Shown: positions 1 to 9,954, numbered from the stretch's first letter. The stretch: DNA of 64,000 nucleotides from JBPEWY01 sp965224095 (GCA_965224095.1 OZ245039.1:2418001-2482000); one strand, 5' to 3'. Notes: generated by a model not told the origin, from the sequence alone. A program made the numbers and translations.

Positions 1-3000
1 GTCCATAAATAACCGTTTTGGCAAGAGGCCCCCAGAAAATAACATTATCTCCTCCAAAATAAATGTCCGGATTGAATTCGCTAAACAAACGATAAAAGTT
101 AATATTAAACCCGGTAGCCAGGGGTATTAACCCAAGGATGGTAGTAATTGCCGTAAGGAGTACCGGACGTAAACGGGCTTTTCCCCCTTTGATAATAGCT
201 TCCAGAAGGGTTTCGTTATCTACATAAGCGCGTTCATCCAGGTTTTGCTTTACTTTTTGCCTGTCTATAAGTAATTGAGTGTAATCCAGAAGAACCACCC
301 CGTTATTTACCACAATACCGGCCAGGGAGATAATCCCCATCATGGTCATCATGATAACAAAAGAGGCACCGGTAATGATGAGTCCTCCGAATACACCGAT
401 AAGACTTAAGAATATAGCCAGCATAATAATAGCTGGTCTGGATACCGAATTAAACTGGAAGATCAAAATAAAAAAGATAAGTCCAAGACCGGCAAAAAAA
501 GCACCCATTAAAAAGGTCATTTGCTTTTCCTGTTCCTCAATCTGTCCGGTATAATCTACTTTCACAGTTGCCGGCAGGTCGGTAAAATTCTTCATTTCGT
601 TCTGAATCTGCGACACAATAGCACCTGCATCGGTAAATCCGGGAGCTAGTGCCGAATATACAGTAACCACCCTACGCGTATCTTTGTGTTTAATGGCACT
701 GAATCCGGAGGTGTTTTTCTGATGTGTAACTGCCGATACGGGAACTTCTTTTATTTGTCCGGACGACTGATCCCGAAAGGTAATGGTTTGATTGAAAATA
801 GCACTGGTATTGTATTTATCGGCTTCATTAAAGCGTACGTAAATATCATAATCTTCACCATCTTTTTTATAAATCCCTGCTTTGGCTCCGAAAATAGCGT
901 TTCTCAATTGCTGCCCTACCTGTCCGGTACTTACTCCAAGCTCTCCTGCTTTGGCCCGATCAACGGCAATTTGCATAGTGGGTTTAGATTTGTTTACGTC
1001 GATTTTAAGTTCATCAATTCCAGGGATATTTTTTGAATTGATAAAATCTTTCATTTTTTCGGCCGTATTAATAAGTTCCGAATAATCTTTTCCTTCCAGC
1101 TCAATATTAATCGGATATCCGGCAGGCGGACCTATCGGATCTTTTTCAACAGAAATAGAAACACCGGGATAAATACCCTTAAGGTCTTCCTGTATTTTTT
1201 TTAGGAGTTCCTTGCTCTCTGCTCCTTCCCGGAATTTAAACTCACGCATGGTAGCCGTAATTTTTCCACGATGCGGCATTTCGGCACTGGAACCTCCATC
1301 GGTTTGTGGATTCCCGGCACCTTCTCCCACCTGCGACACGGCGCTTTCAACCAGAAAATTGTAATCACCACGTGTATAAGCGGCCGAATTAATCATTTCA
1401 TAAACCCTGCCTTCAATATCTTTGGTAATAGCATTGGTTTTTTCTATATCGGTTCCCTGAGGGTATTCGATGTATACGATGATCTGATTTGGCTCGTTAT
1501 CCGGAAAAAACTCTACTTTGGTACGCTGGCTCCCTATAGAAGCTCCAAAGCCTCCGAACGCTATAAATAAAAGCAGGAAGGTTCCAATACTGATAGCATA
1601 AGGCCTCCAGCCTTTTAGTGCCGAACGCAATAGTTTTTCATAAAAACGTTCCCAACGGGGGAGTACTTTGGTTTGAAACCCATTAGCCCATCTCCTTAAA
1701 AACAAGCGGTATATCCATAACAGAGCCGCGGTTACAATCATAATACTCCCCAATGCCCGGTATTGATTTCCAACCAGAACGATAATCAATCCTATCACGA
1801 TTAATATGGAAGAGATCATAATCATTCTTTTTAAAGGCATTTCTCTATCTTCTATTTTCATGAACTGGGAAACCATCACCGAGTTAAAGAAAATGGCGAC
1901 AAACAGAGAAGACCCCAATACTACTGACAGGGTAACCGGAAAATAAATCATAAATTCACCCATGACTCCCGGCCACATACCCAATGGAATAAAAGCAGCC
2001 ACAGTAGTTGCCGTAGATATAATAATCGGAAATGCAATTTCACCAATTCCTTTTTTAGCGGCTTCAATCCTACTCATTCCTTCTTTATCCATGAGGCGAT
2101 ATACATTTTCAACCACCACAATCCCGTTATCAACCAGCATACCCAGCCCCATAATAAGCCCGAACAGTATCATGGTATTCATGGTATATCCGAGGGCATT
2201 CAGGATCATTAAAGACATAAACATCGACATGGGAATGGCAAAACCAACAAATAAAGCATTTTTGAACCCCAAAAAGAACATAAGGACCGTAACTACCAGG
2301 AGAACTCCAAAAATAATGTTATTGACAAGGTCGTTTACCTGACCGATAGTTTTGGAAGACTGATCGTTTGAAATAGACACCTTCAGATTTGTCGGGAAAA
2401 CATTGGCTTTGGCATCTTCAACGATGATCGCAATTTTTTCTGCGGCTTCCACCATATTTTTTCCGGAACGCTTTTTAACGTCCAGCATTACCACTTCCTG
2501 ACCAAATTCTCTGGCATAAGTGGTTTTCTCTTCATCTTTAAAGTGTACTTCCGCAATATCCCGGAGATAAATGGGGTGATTATTTTCCGCTTTGATGACA
2601 AAATTATCGAGTTGCGACGGGTTTTCTATTTCCCCGAGAATTCTAATCGTTCTCCGCTGCCCGCTGGCTATCAGATTTCCGGCAGACATAGTTACGTTAC
2701 CGCGACTGATAGCTCCGATAACATCGTCGAAACTCACTTTGGCGGCCATCATTTTGTAAATATCTACGGCTACTTCTACTTCCTTTTCCTGAGCTCCCCG
2801 AATATCTACCTGTTTAATTTCCGACAGGCTTTCAATTTCATCTTCCAGATATTCGCCATACTCTTTTAACTTATCTACCGGGTAATCTCCTGAGATATTA
2901 ATGTTGAGAATAGGCATTTCCTCGGAAAGGCTCAGGTCAAACACATTAGGCTCTACTTTCGCATTGTTAAACGTGGGCCAGTCTTCTCCGGCCTTTTCAG

Positions 3001-3373
3001 AATCTACTTCATCTTTAACCTTTTGCTTGGCCTGCTCAACGGCAATATTTTCATCAAATTCCACGATAATCATCCCGTAATCTTCCTGAGAAGTAGAGGT
3101 CACCTTAACCACATTGCTTACCGTTTTTAATTTGTCTTCCAACGGATCTACAATAAGCTTCTCGATATCTTCTGCCGTATTGCCCGGATAAACCGTGCTG
3201 ATATAAATTTTGGTTTCCTTAATTTCCGGGAAATTTTCACGAGGCATGCCAACGTAAGCCGAGATTCCTAGAATAAAGATCAACAACATAAAAACATACA
3301 TAGTCGTCTTATTGTTAATGGCCCAGGAGGACAGAGGAAACTCTTTATTTACTTTCTTTTCTTTATCAGTCAT
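1..3373 (-). CDS. RND (HAE1-type) efflux permease, 3' end beyond window
   Basis: Inner-membrane proton-driven pump of a tripartite efflux system. The frame is open from an ATG at 3373 to the left edge (about 1124 codons), so only the extreme C-terminus is missing. The first transmembrane helix lies at residues 25-40 (TTMYVFMLLIFILGISAYVG) and is followed by the periplasmic porter start PRENFPEIKETKIYISTVYP, typical of this family. Around 2120-2150 the helix-4 signature reads MLVDNGIVVVENVYR, so the second Asp of the AcrB-type Asp-Asp pair is Asn here. A second hydrophobic block with many glycines is encoded at 250-500. The adaptor gene follows 64 bp upstream on the same strand, then tolC-like and tetR genes, giving one operon. 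The substrate cannot be read from the sequence. Confidence 0.93.
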   Translation of the reverse strand, partial: MTDKEKKVNKEFPLSSWAINNKTTMYVFMLLIFILGISAYVGMPRENFPEIKETKIYISTVYPGNTAEDIEKLIVDPLEDKLKTVSNVVKVTSTSQEDYGMIIVEFDENIAVEQAKQKVKDEVDSEKAGEDWPTFNNAKVEPNVFDLSLSEEMPILNINISGDYPVDKLKEYGEYLEDEIESLSEIKQVDIRGAQEKEVEVAVDIYKMMAAKVSFDDVIGAISRGNVTMSAGNLIASGQRRTIRILGEIENPSQLDNFVIKAENNHPIYLRDIAEVHFKDEEKTTYAREFGQEVVMLDVKKRSGKNMVEAAEKIAIIVEDAKANVFPTNLKVSISNDQSSKTIGQVNDLVNNIIFGVLLVVTVLMFFLGFKNALFVGFAIPMSMFMSLMILNALGYTMNTMILFGLIMGLGMLVDNGIVVVENVYRLMDKEGMSRIEAAKKGIGEIAFPIIISTATTVAAFIPLGMWPGVMGEFMIYFPVTLSVVLGSSLFVAIFFNSVMVSQFMKIEDREMPLKRMIMISSILIVIGLIIVLVGNQYRALGSIMIVTAALLWIYRLFLRRWANGFQTKVLPRWERFYEKLLRSALKGWRPYAISIGTFLLLFIAFGGFGASIGSQRTKVEFFPDNEPNQIIVYIEYPQGTDIEKTNAITKDIEGRVYEMINSAAYTRGDYNFLVESAVSQVGEGAGNPQTDGGSSAEMPHRGKITATMREFKFREGAESKELLKKIQEDLKGIYPGVSISVEKDPIGPPAGYPINIELEGKDYSELINTAEKMKDFINSKNIPGIDELKIDVNKSKPTMQIAVDRAKAGELGVSTGQVGQQLRNAIFGAKAGIYKKDGEDYDIYVRFNEADKYNTSAIFNQTITFRDQSSGQIKEVPVSAVTHQKNTSGFSAIKHKDTRRVVTVYSALAPGFTDAGAIVSQIQNEMKNFTDLPATVKVDYTGQIEEQEKQMTFLMGAFFAGLGLIFFILIFQFNSVSRPAIIMLAIFLSLIGVFGGLIITGASFVIMMTMMGIISLAGIVVNNGVVLLDYTQLLIDRQKVKQNLDERAYVDNETLLEAIIKGGKARLRPVLLTAITTILGLIPLATGFNINFYRLFSEFNPDIYFGGDNVIFWGPLAKTVIYG

Positions 3374-3437
3374 TAGTTGTTGGTTTTTAACGATTAGTTT
3401 ATAATCAGTACCATATTTTTAACCTATCCCGAACAAT

Positions 3438-4607
3438 TTATTCTACAGTTAGGATTTTAACCGCCTGTCCGTCCTTAACACTTCTTGCTCCTTCTTCAAT
3501 TATTTCGGCACCGTTTTCAACCCCCTGTATTACTTCCACCAAATCTCCCTGAGTTTTTCCGGTTTCAATAATCACTCTTTTAGCAACAGCTTTGGAGTTT
3601 TCTTTATCGGTTACTACATAAATGTACTGCTGTCCTTCGGCATTTTCCGATATAATACTTTGATGAATCAGTAAGGCCTTATCGTTTGTATAGTCGTTAA
3701 TTTTAAGTTTGGCCGTAAGGTTGGGTTTTATGTTTTTATCCTTGCTGGGAACCGGAACCTCAATTTTAAAAGTCCTGTTTGCCGGATTGATAAAATTACC
3801 TGCCTGGCGGATCTTTGAATCGACCGTTTTTCCGAGAATAGGAAACTCAACTTTCACCTCTTTGCCGGGAGTTACATTTTTTAAATGACTCTCCGGAACA
3901 TCGGTTTCTATATACATATTGTTGAGATTAACAATGCGAAATAATTGCGATTGCCCGGGAGCCACCACACTTCCCTGCTCGGTAATTACATCGTCAATAG
4001 TCCCGGAAAAAGGAGCTCTTACTACGGTTTTTGCCACCTGTTGTCTAAGTTGATCTACCGCTTTTTGCTGTGCTTCATAATTGGACTTGGCCTGCAGGTA
4101 TTGAATTTCACTCCCTATTTTCTGATTCCAAAGGCGTTCCTGACGTTCAAATGTGGTTTTAGCCAAATTAGCCTGTACCTGTAGTTGGGCTAATTGCTGA
4201 CTAAGCCCTCCATCATCTATTTTGGCCAGAATTTGTCCTTTCGCAACGGGTTGCCCTTCTTTTACATATACGCGCGTAAGGATTCCCGAATACTCCGGAA
4301 ATATTACAAGATTCTGCTTGGTTTTTACATTTCCCTGTAGTTCCAGGTAATGATTAAATACTTGTTCTTCAATGATAAAAGTAGACACATTAGGGATTTT
4401 CTTCACAGTGTCTAATTCTGCAATTTTAGCATCCAACATAGCAATTTGACTTACAATTTCCTGTTGTTGGTTTACTATTTCCAGACGTTTTGCCCGGATC
4501 TGCTCAAGATTTCCGGCAGCAATTACTCCTTCTACCGAATTTTTGGATCCTCCTCCACAAGAGGTTATAAGGAGTGCTATAAATAAAACAGCCAATATTT
4601 TTTTCAT
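3438..4607 (-). CDS. Efflux RND periplasmic adaptor (MFP/HlyD family) lipoprotein
   Basis: Membrane fusion protein that links the RND pump to the TolC-like channel. It has 389 residues with an N-terminal lipoprotein signal ending at Cys17 (LLITSC). A coiled-coil stretch rich in Gln/Leu/Glu precedes and follows the lipoyl half motifs: YVKEGQPVAKGQILAKIDDG (about 110-130) and APFSGTIDDVITEQGSVV (about 200-216). A beta-barrel and membrane-proximal domain follow. The gene lies 12 bp downstream of the outer-membrane channel gene and 64 bp upstream of the pump gene on the same strand. It is placed in the operon led by the TetR gene and is likely under that regulator. Confidence 0.93.
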   Translation of the reverse strand: MKKILAVLFIALLITSCGGGSKNSVEGVIAAGNLEQIRAKRLEIVNQQQEIVSQIAMLDAKIAELDTVKKIPNVSTFIIEEQVFNHYLELQGNVKTKQNLVIFPEYSGILTRVYVKEGQPVAKGQILAKIDDGGLSQQLAQLQVQANLAKTTFERQERLWNQKIGSEIQYLQAKSNYEAQQKAVDQLRQQVAKTVVRAPFSGTIDDVITEQGSVVAPGQSQLFRIVNLNNMYIETDVPESHLKNVTPGKEVKVEFPILGKTVDSKIRQAGNFINPANRTFKIEVPVPSKDKNIKPNLTAKLKINDYTNDKALLIHQSIISENAEGQQYIYVVTDKENSKAVAKRVIIETGKTQGDLVEVIQGVENGAEIIEEGARSVKDGQAVKILTVE

Positions 4608-4619
4608 GAGTAGTTAATT

Positions 4620-6035
4620 TTAGTTACTGGGTATATTGCTTATTAGAGTTTCTAGGTCAGATTTTTTGGTAATTACATCCAACATGGATTGTAAATACTC
4701 CTGTTGAGAGCTATACAATTGTGTTTGCGCCTGCCGCAAATCAAAACTGCTGCTTATTCCTTCAAAAAACTTTGTTTGATTCTTTTGTTCGATGCGTTCT
4801 GCCAAAGCAAGATTTTGCTTTGCGGTTTCGTACTGGGCAATAGCAAACTCATAATCACTTTTAGCCGAGGCTATCTGCAAACGCAGTTGTTGCTCCGTTT
4901 GTGTTAATTCGGTTTCCGCTTTTTCCAGGTTGATTTTGGCGCGCTGTGTACTGGCCGATCTTCCTAAAGAGCTAAAAACCGGAACCTTCAAGCTTACTCC
5001 GAAAACCGACGAACCAAACCATTGCTGATCGCTGTTTAGAAACCTGAACTGATCGTTATTCCCCGTATATCCCCCATTTACAAAGGCGCTTAACGTAGGA
5101 AGGGCTTTGCTTTTCTCAAGTTTCAGAAGGAGTTCCTGAGAACGCTTATTATTCGATGCGATTTTGTAGTCTATATTATTTTCAACTGCATCCTGAACAG
5201 TTAGTAACGCAGGGTCTATGTTTTGATCGGTTAGCCCCGTCAGATCATCTGTAAGCGTAATATTGGTATGGATGTCAAGCCCCAAGGTAATATTTAACAT
5301 TTGACGGGCAATTCGTAACATACGCCTGGCATTTTTTAAACTGTTATCCACATTTGCTAATGTGATTTGAAGTTGTTCTACATTTTCTTCTTCGGTTAAT
5401 CCGTTTTCAAAAATCTTTTGCGTTTCCGTCAGGTTTTTTTCCAGAGTAGTTTTATTTTTCTCTATTATAGAGATACTTTCCTGAGCCAACAGTACATTCC
5501 CATAAGCATTAATTACTGCTTTACGGATTTCCAAATCGGTTTTTTCTTTAGCATTTTTAGAAATTTCCAAAAACACCTTAGCCGATTGTAACCCCACCAA
5601 ATACGATCCGTCAAAAATGAGTTGGGTAAGCGTAGCAGTGGCATTCACACTTTGCTTGGTGCCAAAAGTAACGGGAATAAAACCTTCAGGTGCATTTGGG
5701 AGCTCTTGTGTTTGTAAAGCATCGAGATCGTAGTAGTCTTCCAACTGCCGAATTCCGCCTAACGGATCAAAAGCCGCCGCCGGTAATAAAGAAACGGGTT
5801 GCTTTAAAAAATTTTGATAGTCTATCGAAGCACTTATTTGTGGCAATCCAATAGTGGTGGTTTCCCACTTCTGTTTTTCGGCAGCTTCTATATCCCGCTT
5901 TGCATTAATAACGTTATAGTTGTTTTCCAGGGCAAAGGAAATAGCTTCGTTCAGTGTAAAACTGGTACGATTTTCCTGAGCATACCCATAGATAGCAGTA
6001 AATAGAATAAAAACTGCGAATAGCTTATTTTTCAT
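4620..6035 (-). CDS. TolC-family outer membrane efflux channel
   Basis: Outer membrane channel of the tripartite pump. It has 471 residues with a Sec signal peptide (FAVFILFTAIYGYAQ), then FTLNEAISFALENNYNV, the usual start of a TolC-family protein. Two long helical repeats rich in Ala, Gln, Leu and Glu follow (about 170-245 and 360-470), as expected for the periplasmic helical barrel. The stop is 12 bp before the adaptor gene. The start overlaps the end of the tetR-type gene by 11 bp, so translation of the two is probably coupled. Confidence 0.93.
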   Translation of the reverse strand: MKNKLFAVFILFTAIYGYAQENRTSFTLNEAISFALENNYNVINAKRDIEAAEKQKWETTTIGLPQISASIDYQNFLKQPVSLLPAAAFDPLGGIRQLEDYYDLDALQTQELPNAPEGFIPVTFGTKQSVNATATLTQLIFDGSYLVGLQSAKVFLEISKNAKEKTDLEIRKAVINAYGNVLLAQESISIIEKNKTTLEKNLTETQKIFENGLTEEENVEQLQITLANVDNSLKNARRMLRIARQMLNITLGLDIHTNITLTDDLTGLTDQNIDPALLTVQDAVENNIDYKIASNNKRSQELLLKLEKSKALPTLSAFVNGGYTGNNDQFRFLNSDQQWFGSSVFGVSLKVPVFSSLGRSASTQRAKINLEKAETELTQTEQQLRLQIASAKSDYEFAIAQYETAKQNLALAERIEQKNQTKFFEGISSSFDLRQAQTQLYSSQQEYLQSMLDVITKKSDLETLISNIPSN

Positions 6036-6633
6036 TCTGATCGTTTAAAATGGTGTTTAATGATTCAATTCCTTTTTTGGTTGCAATGGCCCGCACGTGA
6101 TATTCCAGATAGTTTTCCATTAGGTAGTTCATGGCGTATTGTTTAGGCGAAAACAAATCAGGGTTTTTTAAACCCATCATTCCGTTGAAGTATAGTTTTA
6201 TGGTAAATTCAATATCCAGATCGGCCCGAAATAAGCCCAAATCAATCCCTCGCTGGATATTATCTCGTACACAATCGCTCATCACCTCGAACTGTTTCTG
6301 CTTCAGTGAAACATAAATTTTCGGGTAATACTTTTGAAGCTGATATTGCGGAGACGATTTCTCGTCTTTGAGGTGCTGCATTACGAAACTTTTAATCTCA
6401 TACAATTCTTCAATAGGGTTCTTCTTCAGATCACAAATACAATTAATACCATAGGAGATCAGGTCAAATAAGTAAAAAGTGACATTTTTAACCAGAGCTG
6501 TTTTGTTTTCAAAATGTACATAAATGGTTTTCTTTGATATCCCCATTTCGTGGGCAATATCATCCATAGTGATACTTTTAAAACCGTAATGAAGAAACAG
6601 GTCGGCTGCTTTTTCTATGATTTTTTCTCGCAT
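6025..6633 (-). CDS. TetR/AcrR-family regulator of the efflux operon
   Basis: DNA-binding repressor-type protein of 202 residues, first gene of the efflux operon. The N-terminal helix-turn-helix is plain at residues 18-46 (ITMDDIAHEMGISKKTIYVH), with the family pattern FLHYGFKSIT before it. The C-terminal ligand domain is divergent, as normal for TetR proteins. It overlaps the channel gene by 11 bp. A promoter with an inverted repeat lies directly upstream (6656-6697) and fits autoregulation. The effector is unknown. Confidence 0.9.
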   Translation of the reverse strand: MREKIIEKAADLFLHYGFKSITMDDIAHEMGISKKTIYVHFENKTALVKNVTFYLFDLISYGINCICDLKKNPIEELYEIKSFVMQHLKDEKSSPQYQLQKYYPKIYVSLKQKQFEVMSDCVRDNIQRGIDLGLFRADLDIEFTIKLYFNGMMGLKNPDLFSPKQYAMNYLMENYLEYHVRAIATKKGIESLNTILNDQNEK

Positions 6634-6655
6634 TTGCTCATTCCTAAATGAGGGG

Positions 6656-6685
6656 CAAAAATACTAATGGAAACTTTAAAAACAA
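6656..6685 (-). promoter_or_regulatory. Promoter of the tetR-efflux operon
   Basis: Read on the minus strand there is a TATTTTTG box (6663-6656), an exact match to the Bacteroidetes -7 consensus TAnnTTTG. A TTG lies exactly 19 bp upstream of it (6685-6683), the normal spacing to the -33 element. The -7 box ends about 20 bp before the tetR start codon. Confidence 0.7.
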
Positions 6686-6697
6686 TTATAGTTTCCA
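6668..6697. promoter_or_regulatory. Candidate TetR operator (inverted repeat)
   Basis: TGGAAACTTTA at 6668-6678 faces TATAGTTTCCA at 6687-6697: 10 of 11 positions are complementary, with an 8-bp centre. It covers the -33 element of the tetR promoter. That position suits autorepression, but the assignment to this TetR protein is an inference from location. Confidence 0.55.
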
Positions 6698-6780
6698 AAG
6701 TTTTACATTTTTTTAACATTATCTTCACTTTCAGCGCTTCAATGTTTTGTGGTATTTTAGCATCCTATCAAAATTGTTTT

Positions 6781-7755
6781 ATGCGATCCATTACAGATTA
6801 TCAAAATATATTTTCGGAATATCTCTCTGAAATAAAGACGGAAAAAGCACCGGAAAATCTTTATGCTCCGGTAAACTATATCCTGGATTTGGGAGGAAAA
6901 CGTTTACGCCCGGTACTCACGCTGATGATTGCCGAGGCATTTGGCGGTGAGGTAACCCATGCAACCGCCGCCGCCGCCGCCATAGAGTATTTCCATAACT
7001 TTTCTTTGATTCACGACGATATTATGGATGCCGCTCCTTTGCGCAGGGGAGCTCCCACAGTTCATAAAAAATGGGATACGAATACCGGAATTTTATCAGG
7101 AGATGCCATGTTAGTAATGGCATATAGCTTCCTTAACACATATGAGCCCGAAATGTTTAAAAAATTAACCGCCTTATTTTCTGAAACAGCTTTACAGGTT
7201 TGCGAAGGACAGCAACTGGATATGGATTTTGAGCGCCGAAAACAGGTTACGGAGGACGAATATATCCATATGATCACATATAAAACCGCAGTTTTGGTGG
7301 CCTGCGCCATGAAAATGGGCGCGTGCGTTGCCAATACCACGAAAGAAAATGCACAGGCTGTTTACGATTTCGGATTAAATTTAGGCCTGGCTTTTCAGCT
7401 TCAGGACGATTATCTGGACACATTTGGAGATACCAAAACTTTTGGAAAACAGGCAGGAGGAGATATAATTGAAAATAAAAAGACGTTCCTGTACATTAAA
7501 TCACTTGAGCTTGGTACAGATAGCCAACAAAAACAATTAATAGATTGGTTTACCGTACAACCAAAGGAGGTGGAGAAAAAAATTGAGTCGGTTAAAGAAA
7601 TCTATTGTCAAACAAAGGCGGATCTCTATACCAGAAAGGCTATAAAGACGTACACGCAACGGGCATTTGGTTTTTTAGATGGAATTCAAATGTCAACCCG
7701 GGCTAAAGAGCAATTAAAAGTATTTGGAGAAGCTTTGATGAACCGAACCATTTAA
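6781..7755 (+). CDS. Polyprenyl diphosphate synthase
   Basis: Makes long-chain isoprenoid diphosphates by repeated addition of IPP, in flavobacteria most likely for the menaquinone side chain. It has 324 residues from the ATG at 6781. The first Asp-rich motif is HDDIMD (Asp79, Asp80, Asp83), followed by PLRRGAPTVH; the second is QLQDDYLD (Asp209, Asp210, Asp213) followed by FGDTKTFGKQAGGDI. The frame is open back to an ATG at 6667, but those 38 extra residues are hydrophobic and not family-like, and they run through the tetR promoter and operator. The start at 6781 is therefore preferred. It ends converging with the next gene, overlapping by 4 bp. Confidence 0.93.
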   Translation: MRSITDYQNIFSEYLSEIKTEKAPENLYAPVNYILDLGGKRLRPVLTLMIAEAFGGEVTHATAAAAAIEYFHNFSLIHDDIMDAAPLRRGAPTVHKKWDTNTGILSGDAMLVMAYSFLNTYEPEMFKKLTALFSETALQVCEGQQLDMDFERRKQVTEDEYIHMITYKTAVLVACAMKMGACVANTTKENAQAVYDFGLNLGLAFQLQDDYLDTFGDTKTFGKQAGGDIIENKKTFLYIKSLELGTDSQQKQLIDWFTVQPKEVEKKIESVKEIYCQTKADLYTRKAIKTYTQRAFGFLDGIQMSTRAKEQLKVFGEALMNRTI

Positions 7756-8747
7756 TGAGTCAGGTATGGAACCCGATAACTGGTTATTACCGGGATATTC
7801 ACAATTTCCTCGATGTCTTCTTCCGCTTGAACAATGGCCACAATTTCAATACCAACATGAATACCATAAAGGTTGTTTGGGTTGTTAATTCCCAAATACA
7901 TAGGGCCTCTGCCCATTCGGGTAATCCGTACAAGTCCCGATTTAAAATTTTCCCTGGAACCAAATGAAAATGGAATAAAATCTTCTTTTTTCCTGAATGC
8001 TTCCGCATTTTTTTCATTTAAAAGATAAAGGTCGCAAATATGAGCACCGGGAGGAGGGCTTAAATTAGTAATGGATTGGGACAGGGTTTTTCCTTTTTCG
8101 GTAAATTTTGCCAGTGTAGAAGCCAGGTTAAACGATTGGATGGTATTTTGCACATCTTCATCATTTCGCGAAGCGGTAAATACATAATACCATGCCACCG
8201 TATTTTCCGGTAGATTTACCGGAAAGATAACTCGGTTCTTCCCCCCCTTTATATAGGTGTTTGAGCGACTGTTTAAATAAAATTGCTCCTGCTGCACCTT
8301 TTTAATACGATCTTCGGTATGCTTTCGAAATTGGGTAACGGGATAAGCGTATAACGTATCTCTGTGAACCTTATATGCCAGGACCGGCACCTCTTTCCCT
8401 TTAGAGTCTACATCGAGAAGCAGGTTAAATATAGCGGGCTCAGAAGTATCATTTTCCAGAATAATTTGATAGATATCCTTATCGGGAGAACGCAGGCTTT
8501 GTTTGTATTTCTTAAAGTTCTGTACCTCCAGAATAGTGGGGCCCTTATAAGACCGAATAGATAGGGAAGTTATTTTTTTTCCCGAAATACGACGTATGTC
8601 GAGATTAATTATATCGCCCTTATTGGCAGTGAACAGCATTTTTTTAGTGGTTTTTTCTTGGAGCCGAATGCGCTGATCTATACCTTGAGCTTTCACAACC
8701 CCAAAAAAGAATAAAACCAGGATCAATATAACAGGAGATACCCTCAT
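7752..8747 (-). CDS. Secreted protein of unknown function
   Basis: 331 residues with a clear signal peptide (VILILVLFFFGVVKAQ). The mature part is rich in beta-type segments, with patterns such as NLPENTVAWYYVFTASRNDE and SLSIRSYKGPTILEVQNF. I do not recognise a named domain. The gene overlaps the upstream aminotransferase gene by one base on the same strand, so the two are cotranscribed. The 3' end overlaps the convergent polyprenyl synthase gene by 4 bp. Confidence 0.7.
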   Translation of the reverse strand: MRVSPVILILVLFFFGVVKAQGIDQRIRLQEKTTKKMLFTANKGDIINLDIRRISGKKITSLSIRSYKGPTILEVQNFKKYKQSLRSPDKDIYQIILENDTSEPAIFNLLLDVDSKGKEVPVLAYKVHRDTLYAYPVTQFRKHTEDRIKKVQQEQFYLNSRSNTYIKGGKNRVIFPVNLPENTVAWYYVFTASRNDEDVQNTIQSFNLASTLAKFTEKGKTLSQSITNLSPPPGAHICDLYLLNEKNAEAFRKKEDFIPFSFGSRENFKSGLVRITRMGRGPMYLGINNPNNLYGIHVGIEIVAIVQAEEDIEEIVNIPVITSYRVPYLTH

Positions 8748-9901
8748 TATTTTGTGTTTTTAAAACAGGAGATTAATTTTTCAAAATCGCCCTCTGTGTT
8801 ATATACGTTTGGGGATATGCGAATGGCATTCCCCCTGATTGATACATAAACGTTGTTTTTTGCAAAAGATGTTTTAAGTGAAGCTATTTTTATGTGCTCC
8901 GGCAGATAAACACCAAAAAGATGTTTGGCTCTAAACGAATCTTCTTCTATAAAGCACCCCAGAGATCTAAGGTATTCCACTGCGTTTTTTGAAATGGTGT
9001 GGCAGTAACTTTGAATATTTTCGGGATTCCATTTCAGGAGTTGTTGGATAGCTCCCGTGAGCATGGGGGTTAGATTAAAATTACTGTTTTCTCCCATATT
9101 ATATCGCCCGGCCTTAGGTTGATAAAGATCTTCATAATGTACCAGTTTTGAAAAATCCTCACTGTTATATCGGTTGATCCAGTTATTTTCAATGGGCATG
9201 CCTTCATTAAAATAATCCGACAAATAAGCCATGCCCAGCGAATAGGGCCCCAACATCCATTTATAGCCTACGGTGATAAGAGCATCGGGTTCAATGTCCG
9301 CTACGGAAAAGGGGAATGCACCAATACTTTGAGAGCCATCTATAACCAAAAGGGCATTATACTGCCTGGTTTTTTTTCGAATGGCTTTCAAATCAAACAA
9401 AGTTCCATCAGCCCAGTGAATATGGGGCATAGAAACAATGGCCGTTTTACCATTTATACCCGCCAGTATGCGATTATTCCACTCCGCTGCACGACCCCTT
9501 TGGACCAACGGTGCTTTTATAACGTTTAAATACGCCTTGTTTTTAGTCGTTAGATGTTTCCAGGCATATACGTTACTGGGAAATTGTTCGCCAACCATGA
9601 GAACTTCCTGCCCTGGCTGTAAATCGATGTTATTTGCCACGGTTGCAATTCCGTAAGATACAGAAGGAATTATAGCTGTATTGGAAGGATCGGGAGCATG
9701 CACAAGCTCGGCAAACGTACGCCTTAATTGTTCGGTTCCTGTAAAGAAATCGGTAGGAGAAATTGTATGCGGAAAGTTTTTTCTGGAAAGTGCTTCTATG
9801 CCAATTTGTTCAACACTCTTTAATTGCGGTGACATATATGCACCGTTAAGATAATGAATATTCTCCGGGAGACTGAACAAATGTCTTTGACTGGTAAGCA
9901 T
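8747..9901 (-). CDS. Class V aminotransferase (PLP-dependent, cysteine desulfurase-like)
   Basis: 384-residue fold-type I PLP enzyme of the aminotransferase class V family. The PLP-binding Asp and His context is seen in LLVIDGSQSIGAFPF, and the Schiff-base Lys is in TVGYKWMLGPYSLGMAYLS (about residue 215). The N-terminal LNGAYMSPQLKSVE also fits. Kynureninase- or cysteine-desulfurase-like chemistry is possible; the exact substrate cannot be read from sequence. It starts at the ATG at 9901, divergent from the metalloregulator gene 103 bp away, and is followed by a secreted protein gene with a one-base overlap. Confidence 0.88.
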   Translation of the reverse strand: MLTSQRHLFSLPENIHYLNGAYMSPQLKSVEQIGIEALSRKNFPHTISPTDFFTGTEQLRRTFAELVHAPDPSNTAIIPSVSYGIATVANNIDLQPGQEVLMVGEQFPSNVYAWKHLTTKNKAYLNVIKAPLVQRGRAAEWNNRILAGINGKTAIVSMPHIHWADGTLFDLKAIRKKTRQYNALLVIDGSQSIGAFPFSVADIEPDALITVGYKWMLGPYSLGMAYLSDYFNEGMPIENNWINRYNSEDFSKLVHYEDLYQPKAGRYNMGENSNFNLTPMLTGAIQQLLKWNPENIQSYCHTISKNAVEYLRSLGCFIEEDSFRAKHLFGVYLPEHIKIASLKTSFAKNNVYVSIRGNAIRISPNVYNTEGDFEKLISCFKNTK

Positions 9902-9954
9902 AATCTGGAAATTGATAACGGTTTCATCAAATATAACTTTTAAAAATCAAATTA

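Noticed and set aside
6667..6780. Longer N-terminus for the polyprenyl diphosphate synthase
   Set aside because: The extra 38 residues are hydrophobic and not family-like, and the DNA is the tetR promoter and operator.
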